From Oncomelania hupensis (Eukaryota > Mollusca > Gastropoda > Littorinimorpha > Pomatiopsidae): a DNA stretch of 64,000 nucleotides. The notes below the pieces were generated by a model that worked only from the letters and a program-made list of their open reading frames with translations, made no database searches and was not told the DNA's origin. The stretch is from assembly GCA_036898135.1 (NCBI GenBank), contig CM072515.1, positions 45,879,004 through 45,943,003 on the forward strand, given 5' to 3'. The translations under genes and the position numbers were made by a program. Positions 59,106 through 64,000 of this stretch are shown piece by piece (positions within the stretch are counted from its first letter, which is position 1; every line of letters begins with the position of its first letter).

Positions 59106-59880
59106 TATAGCCACAGTGAATTTTTTTCTCGAAGGCCAGATTTTATCTACATTCTTCCAGCGGTTTTACCACATCAACCCCCTTAAGCCTTTGCAAAGTA
59201 CTAGGTACCAGTTGTATTATTTATTAATTTAGAGAAAGGGTTGCCTTTTCTTTGTTACCCCCACCCCTCACCCCCAACCTCCCCACACCTTCTGTCCCTT
59301 CTTCGTACTAAGTGTTCGAGATGTCTGATATTCAACCTTTGCAAAAAAACCGCAACAAACCTTCGCGGGCAGTGTACCGCAAACTACCATTGGTCTTTTA
59401 AGCGCACTTCACCAGCTCATATACCTGCTGATGGTTCTGGCCGAAACCTACTCTTAGGCTCTCATACAGGCCTACTTAACAATATAGTAGACAGTAAGCT
59501 CTGTATTGTGCATGTTCTGTATTGATCTAGAATAATAAGAAAGCGATCAAGCTTATCATCATCGGCTAGCGCATACCTAGATATTTTTCTGCGCAAATGA
59601 TATTTCACTTGCTAAGTTAATCCTCTCCCAACTACCAGTGTTGTCCCCTGAGCTTCTATTCGATCTAAAGTATGTCCATATAACGTAATCATACATGTAA
59701 GCACTCAGCTGTGTTAGGTCTACACACAATGTTACTGTAACTCATTGATAGCCTAATTTCAGCAAGCGCAAAGGACAAAACTAGAGGCAGCGAAGATAGA
59801 ACACTCAAGCTGACGACCGCACCAGCCCAGATTCCTGCCTATGATGACAAAGTAAAGCAAGTCCAGGGACACTGTAGGTT
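59106..59880. other. No gene seen
   Basis: Unique sequence with C-rich 59259-59290. The 94-codon open frame at 59241-59525 has no recognisable domain. Confidence 0.4.
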
Positions 59881-60140
59881 TTATTATCATTGTTCTTATC
59901 ATTGCTCTTATATAGAGCTGTACCAGCTCACTCAAGAGTTACTTCAGGCGCTGGCCAAAATAGGATCTAACTCAAGCTCCCCTAGGAGTCAATTTGCTAC
60001 TTTATGCGCACCGTCTAGCACCCCTGACAACGAAGTGATCCTGAACGACGGAAGGGGTATGGGACCTGTAGTGTTTGCTGGACTCGCCCGTCTAGGACAT
60101 GAGCGTCCTTTGAAGTCCGTGCGATGGAATGCATGCGTGG
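59881..60140 (-). mobile_element. V-SINE-like copy, minus orientation, 5' truncated
   Basis: Reads as the reverse complement of the 42690-43119 SINE: GCTCTTATATAGAGCTG, GGCGCTGGCCAAAATAGGAT-CTAACTCAAGC, CGCCCGTCTAGGACATGAGC and TTGAAGTCCGTGCGATGGAATG. The tRNA-like head is missing. Confidence 0.7.
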
Positions 60141-60448
60141 GTTAGTGGACTTGGTATACTTTGCCACCTCAACGCAGCCTGCTGTTCTGCATTATCATTT
60201 TAAACACAACAGCACTAAGGGATAATTATTTGTTATCGCATCTCTCCTTGGTGTTTTGCTGCTAGTTTAGGGTTTCACCACGACGCAGTCGCCATACGCC
60301 ATCAATCTTGTTTTGTTATCATCGTCTTCAAAGGGTCGGGTTGACTAGGCATGCATTCATCATCGAAAGGAGTGCAAGATGTGTGTGGGTGGGTAAGCGC
60401 GCTCGTGAGTGTATGGGGGTGGTGTAGTAGATTGTAGGTGGAGTGGAG
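60141..60448. other. No gene seen
   Basis: Unique sequence with no recognised element. Confidence 0.4.
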
Positions 60449-60450
60449 TA

Positions 60451-60481
<31 letters not shown>

Positions 60482-60626
60482 TGTGTGCGTGTGTGTGTGG
60501 TTATCATCCTCATTGGGTCGGGTTTACAGCCTACGTCATCGTACAAGAGTCCAAGCTGCTTAATGCACATGCATATTTATTACCATTCCTATTTTTTAAA
60601 TCATTTAGATGAACCTGGACAATAAA

Positions 60627-60662
<36 letters not shown>

Positions 60663-60938
60663 ACACACACACACAACACACACACACAAACACACAGAGT
60701 ACAAAATAAAAATAACAGAAAAATAAGTAGGACCAATGCCAATGGCCAGCGGTAAAAGAGTTAAATTGGGGATTAATAGCACCAGATTTGTTATTATTAT
60801 ATTTGTATTTGTGGGTGATTGGATGGTAAATAATATGGATAATGTTGCAAGAATGTTTTGGGATTGTATTTTCAATGACAGAAATTCTTGTAAAAGAAAT
60901 TTGAGTTCTTTTCAGTATGAAGCTATTTCAACAATTGG

Positions 60939-61026
<88 letters not shown>
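60449..61026. repeat. (GT)n, (CT)n, (CA)n and (ATT)n microsatellites
   Basis: GT tract at 60449-60500, CT tract at 60629-60661 directly followed by an interrupted CA tract to 60696, and a pure ATT tract at 60940-61026. The open frame between them is not convincing. Confidence 0.9.
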
Positions 61027-61074
61027 TTCCTCAGTTTTATTCATGCATGTTTCGAGCATCTCACAACCAAATGA

Positions 61075-61756
61075 AATTTAAAAAATCCCAGGCCTCCGTT
61101 TTGCGAATGACGTGGATTGGGACATGGCTGGAGGGAGGCAGGAGCTTGGGCAGCTGGTGCTTGGCACCACCACCTCCGGAGTCTGTGGAGTGGAGGTGGG
61201 TGCACAGGACTTCTGAGCGTTTCCTGTGCCCTGCAGATCTCCAATGGCGGGGTCCGACAAACCATGCATCGCGCAAGCCGTTGGACAACACGATGCATGC
61301 CATGCTCGCATTGGTGGGGGGACGGGGGCTCCGATGGTGTGGAAGAGCGTTGGGCCTTGCAGGGACCATAGGCGCTTGTATCAGGACACGCGAGCGCCTA
61401 TGCCTGTGACGCGTCTCCCTTTGGTTATCTATTAGGGATCGAGACGCGTCACAGGCATAGGCGCTCGCGTGTCCTGATACAAGCGCCTGTGGCAGGGACC
61501 ATCCTGCCTGGCACGGGGCTGGAGGGTGTGGAGGGGTGTGTGTGTGTGGGGGGGGGGGGGGGCGAGGGGCAGGTGTGGAAGGAGAAGGAGGAGGAGGAGG
61601 TTGGAGGACGGCATTCGAGGATGGACTTGCTTGACACAGCGAGGCCTTGACGTGTGGGTTGCAGTGGACAGAGAAAGATGGAGTGCGCTGGTTAAATGAT
61701 CATCTTTTGTTCCCCAACTAAGCTTACCTTCGAGTTACGGGATAGGATAGGATAAG
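61075..61756 (+). pseudogene. GC-rich, decayed LINE-B copy interrupted by a foldback element
   Basis: From about 61245 the plus strand follows the LINE-B 3' region (GGTCCGACAAACCATG, AGCCGTTGGACAACACGATG, GGGCTCCGATGGTGTGG, GGGCCTTGCAGGGACCAT, then after the foldback CCTGCCTGGCACGGGG) to ACGGGATAGGATAGGATA at 61738-61756. Upstream sequence 61075-61244 is GC-rich and only doubtfully LINE-B. Many changes are A to G or T to C compared with other copies, giving an unusually GC-rich relic. Confidence 0.75.
61370..61491. mobile_element. Foldback element with perfect 48-bp inverted arms
   Basis: The arm 61370-61417 (starting AGGCGCTTGTATCAGG, ending GACGCGTCTC) is an exact inverted repeat of 61441-61488, separated by a 23-base AT-richer loop. 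The insert is flanked by the 11-bp direct repeat GCAGGGACCAT at 61359-61369 and 61492-61502. Removing the insert and one repeat leaves the LINE-B sequence contiguous compared with 54840-54880. No coding capacity. Class unknown: a MITE, or a retroposed hairpin RNA inserted by LINE machinery. Confidence 0.85.
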
Positions 61757-62271
61757 AATGGATAACTCAAGCCTGAACAGGTATGCAAAAAATTCCACAG
61801 ATTGTCACGCGGTCAACATGCATTTTTCTGAGAGGAATTGATCGAAATTCCCGGGACACCCCCCTCCTCCTCCCTCCCCCCTCCCTCCTCCCCCAACGAC
61901 ATGTTTATTAAACAGACCGTGACTGACAAATGTAATTTTCCTTTCATTGACCCGGTTTCTAATTTTATTACCAACAACATTTCTTCAACTTTTTGGCTAT
62001 GCCCAAATAATGTTGTCTTAGTTATAACGTAGACGTGGAGTAGACAGTGGAGGGGGTTTGGGAACATAATCAGGGTATGTTTCCCCTTAAAAATGATATC
62101 ACTATTTGTTTTCTTTATATAAGTGTTAATTTGTGAATGGAATAAATGAAAAATAATATTACAATAATGTATGACTAACTTGCCAAAGTTTATCGGTATT
62201 TTCGCATATGTATCGTCTGCTGCGGTCAGGGCACCTGCCCTCAAAATCTCGTTTAGAGACGTGAAACGACG
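61757..62271. other. Intergenic region upstream of a host first exon
   Basis: Contains the C-rich run 61858-61896 and AT-rich sequence. The last 80 bp before the exon are GC-richer and could hold the core promoter, but no TATA box is evident. A 143-codon minus-strand frame (61813-62244) is not recognised. Confidence 0.4.
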
Positions 62272-62289
62272 ATGCTAACATTCCGATAA
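62272..62289 (+). promoter_or_regulatory. Five-codon upstream ORF overlapping the start codon
   Basis: ATG CTA ACA TTC CGA TAA, in a different frame from the main ORF. Its stop shares the A with the main start in TAATGG, the arrangement seen in termination-reinitiation control. Whether it is in the transcript depends on the unseen transcription start. Confidence 0.4.
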
Positions 62290-62368
62290 TGGCGGAACCT
62301 CCGGATGACACCAGTCACAACAGACCGCTTTCTCCTCGTGAAGATTACGACCCACTTTCAGATGACAA
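62289..62368 (+). CDS. First coding exon of an unrecognised host gene
   Basis: An ATG with G at +4 (TAATGGCGG) opens 26 codons plus two bases of a polar, acidic, proline-containing N terminus (MAEPPDDTSHNRPLSPREDY, then DPLSDD). It runs into a strong splice donor, ACAA|GTAAGTG, at 62369. The sequence has the look of a disordered cytosolic N terminus. I do not recognise the protein and see no signal peptide or membrane segment in this part. No exon 2 could be placed before the window end, so the first intron is probably longer than 1.6 kb. Confidence 0.55.
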
Positions 62369-63542
62369 GTAAGTGCATTGCTGTTTTTCTAAATGATATG
62401 TTCTATGTGTGCTGAAACTTTAAGTTTAGCAAGTGCAAGCACAGAGGATCGCTAATGCGCATGTAAAGATTCATGACGTGCAACGTGCGTTCCCGTTCTA
62501 TACAATCTGACAAAGACACAGTACACGACCGATAATTCAACTTTCACCTCAGCTGATCATTTTTGTCGTAGCGTCTTTCGGGTTAGCCTGGGTCTTGCAA
62601 ACACCATTTCGATTATCAAGCTTTGGCATTGATTTATTGCACTTCGACCTCTATTGTTAATGTCAACAGTTTGTAGACTGCTAAAACTATAAAGTAAATT
62701 GTCTGCAAATGCAAGATTTATTCTGAGACACTCGGACAAGAGTGCAAAGACAAACTGTGATTTTCTGGCCTTTGCTCAGGAATGTGAAATTTGTTACCGA
62801 GATGTGCTAGTTGTCTTTAGTAGCCTGTACCTCATGATGTGTAATACTAATAGCCATGTAGATGTACAATCTTGAAATTGACCCCTTTAAACTCCATGTG
62901 CTATTCAGCCTATTGCATGGATAAACAATCAATAGGCCATGCTTATGTCAGCGGCAAGAACAGTGGTCACATCAAATTATTTTTGTTGGTGTTGTTTCAA
63001 ACTATATGCTATATGTTTATATGCTTCACATATATACGGTGTGATATTTAGGTGCTTGACTGATCAATAGTACTGAATAACTATTAACTGATGTTGTTTA
63101 CTCAAAGTTTATTTAAAACTAAATGGATATAGCTGGGGTAAAGTTTGTTTCAATCACTGACATTGTTGCTAGACCTGGTGTTAGCCCTTGTGTAATACAA
63201 ATGATTAAGGCTGTAATATCAAGTGATCAGCAACTGAAGAAAATTATTGTGGATTTGTGCATTCACCTCACTTCAGGTGGAAGGTCTAAAATGTCACATG
63301 ATGTAGAAAAGTGTAGATCTATAGATTTCTGCATATGTTTTACTCTATACAGTTTGTGTATCTAGAACTACAAGAAATTGACCTCTGTTTACACAAAATT
63401 CGGAGAATCATTATAACCCCATTCTTCAATTTTGAGGGAGGTTGGGGTGGGGAGGTGGGTTATTTCAGTTCCCAAATTTAGAGAGTTTTAGTGTTTTATG
63501 ACTTTTACCCATCATGAAATTGTACAAATCCTATCCTATCCC
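62369..63542 (+). other. Putative first intron
   Basis: Starts with GTAAGTGC. AT-rich and without recognised exons. A TATCCTATCCC piece at 63530-63541 resembles the LINE-B tail but has no attached LINE-B body. Confidence 0.4.
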
Positions 63543-63782
63543 CAGAGCTGCCAACCCCTACGGAACGTCCGTAGTTTCTCCGGAAAATGTTCTTTAATTC
63601 CGCAACTACGCCATTTCAAGAAATACTACGGAAGAAAAATTTCAAAGCATACCTATTTTTTTACAAGTATGGAAACAAAGCCGCGAGAGACGTAGGCCTA
63701 CTAGGCTTTTGTCAATATCATAGACTTTCGTATAGCGCTTTGCGTGTGCGCTATTTTTAGCTCAGCAGCCACTGCGCGGTAG

Positions 63783-63784
<2 letters not shown>
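63543..63784 (+). mobile_element. Possible end of a hAT-type element
   Basis: CAGAGCTGCCAACCCCTACGG is followed by GTCCGTAG and further TACGG motifs, resembling left termini of hAT elements with CAGAGCTGCCAAC ends. The right terminus was not found, so the extent is unknown. Confidence 0.35.
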
Positions 63785-63827
<43 letters not shown>

Positions 63828-64000
63828 ACAGCTGCTACAGAGATGCAAGAGGGCAACTGTTTCTGCCCTAGCAGAAGAAAAGCCCTAACATGTCTATGCC
63901 TGTGAACCTATAACTGACAATGTTTTTTTTTGTTTTTTTTTAAAAATATAAATAGCAGCTTTAACAATTTGGTTTTAAACCAATGCAGTATCCATGCCAT
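63785..64000. repeat. (GA)n tract and flanking sequence to the window end
   Basis: GA repeats at 63785-63825, then unique sequence with poly-T at 63920-63940. No exon recognised. Confidence 0.7.

Noticed and set aside
61813..62244. Divergent gene sharing a promoter with the 62289 exon
   Set aside because: A minus-strand ATG at 62244 opens a frame with a weak donor-like CAA|GTTAGT, but there is no domain or other support.

Overview
This is a gene-poor window of an animal nuclear genome. It has no operons, many long microsatellites, spliced-gene signals and a dense load of transposable elements. The mix of elements suggests a marine invertebrate, most likely a mollusc: a Gmr1-like Ty3/Gypsy element, a non-LTR element with an N-terminal 2A peptide, tRNA-derived SINEs and hAT fragments. 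The taxon is inference, because no host gene is diagnostic. Three element families recur and are named here for convenience. LINE-A is an APE-type non-LTR element with a 2A peptide and a GTCAAA-repeat tail. LINE-B is a non-LTR element whose copies end in GGATA repeats. The Gmr1-like Gypsy family is represented by one complete element and two solo LTRs.

Layout. 1-18 kb: intergenic sequence with microsatellites, a rearranged LINE-B/LINE-A remnant next to a (GA)n tract, a MITE at 4.06-4.29 kb and a six-copy 35-bp minisatellite at 4.33-4.54 kb. 18-26 kb: a solo LTR, a tRNA-Thr-like SINE, the second copy of a 465-bp repeat that abuts (GA)n, and two unrecognised small minus-strand ORFs. 26.13-32.46 kb: a LINE-B copy split by a 5.58-kb Gypsy element (LTRs 26256-26888 and 31206-31838, with 5-bp target duplications). 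34.2-39.9 kb: a nearly full-length LINE-A flanked on both sides by (CT)n. 40-47 kb: SINEs, a LINE-B 3' end, a second solo LTR and microsatellites. 47-62 kb: a nested field of DNA transposons, LINE-B pieces (two sharing one palindromic structure), a hAT-type transposon with a decayed transposase, and a LINE-B copy interrupted by a perfect 48-bp-arm foldback. At 62289-62368 lies the only well-supported host coding sequence, a first exon ending in a strong splice donor.

How the parts relate. The Gypsy element keeps gag, protease and a complete DDE integrase, with integrase before reverse transcriptase and a SCAN-like capsid region, both of which define the Gmr1-like group. Most of its RT and all of its RNase H are missing, yet its two LTRs read as identical, which suggests recent movement using enzymes supplied in trans. 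LINE-A carries its 2A at the start of ORF1. Its ORF2 follows in the same frame after one TGA, with no AUG before the endonuclease domain. LINE-B has generated nested and inverted structures at several sites. Coordinates of repeat edges were read by eye and may be off by a few bases.
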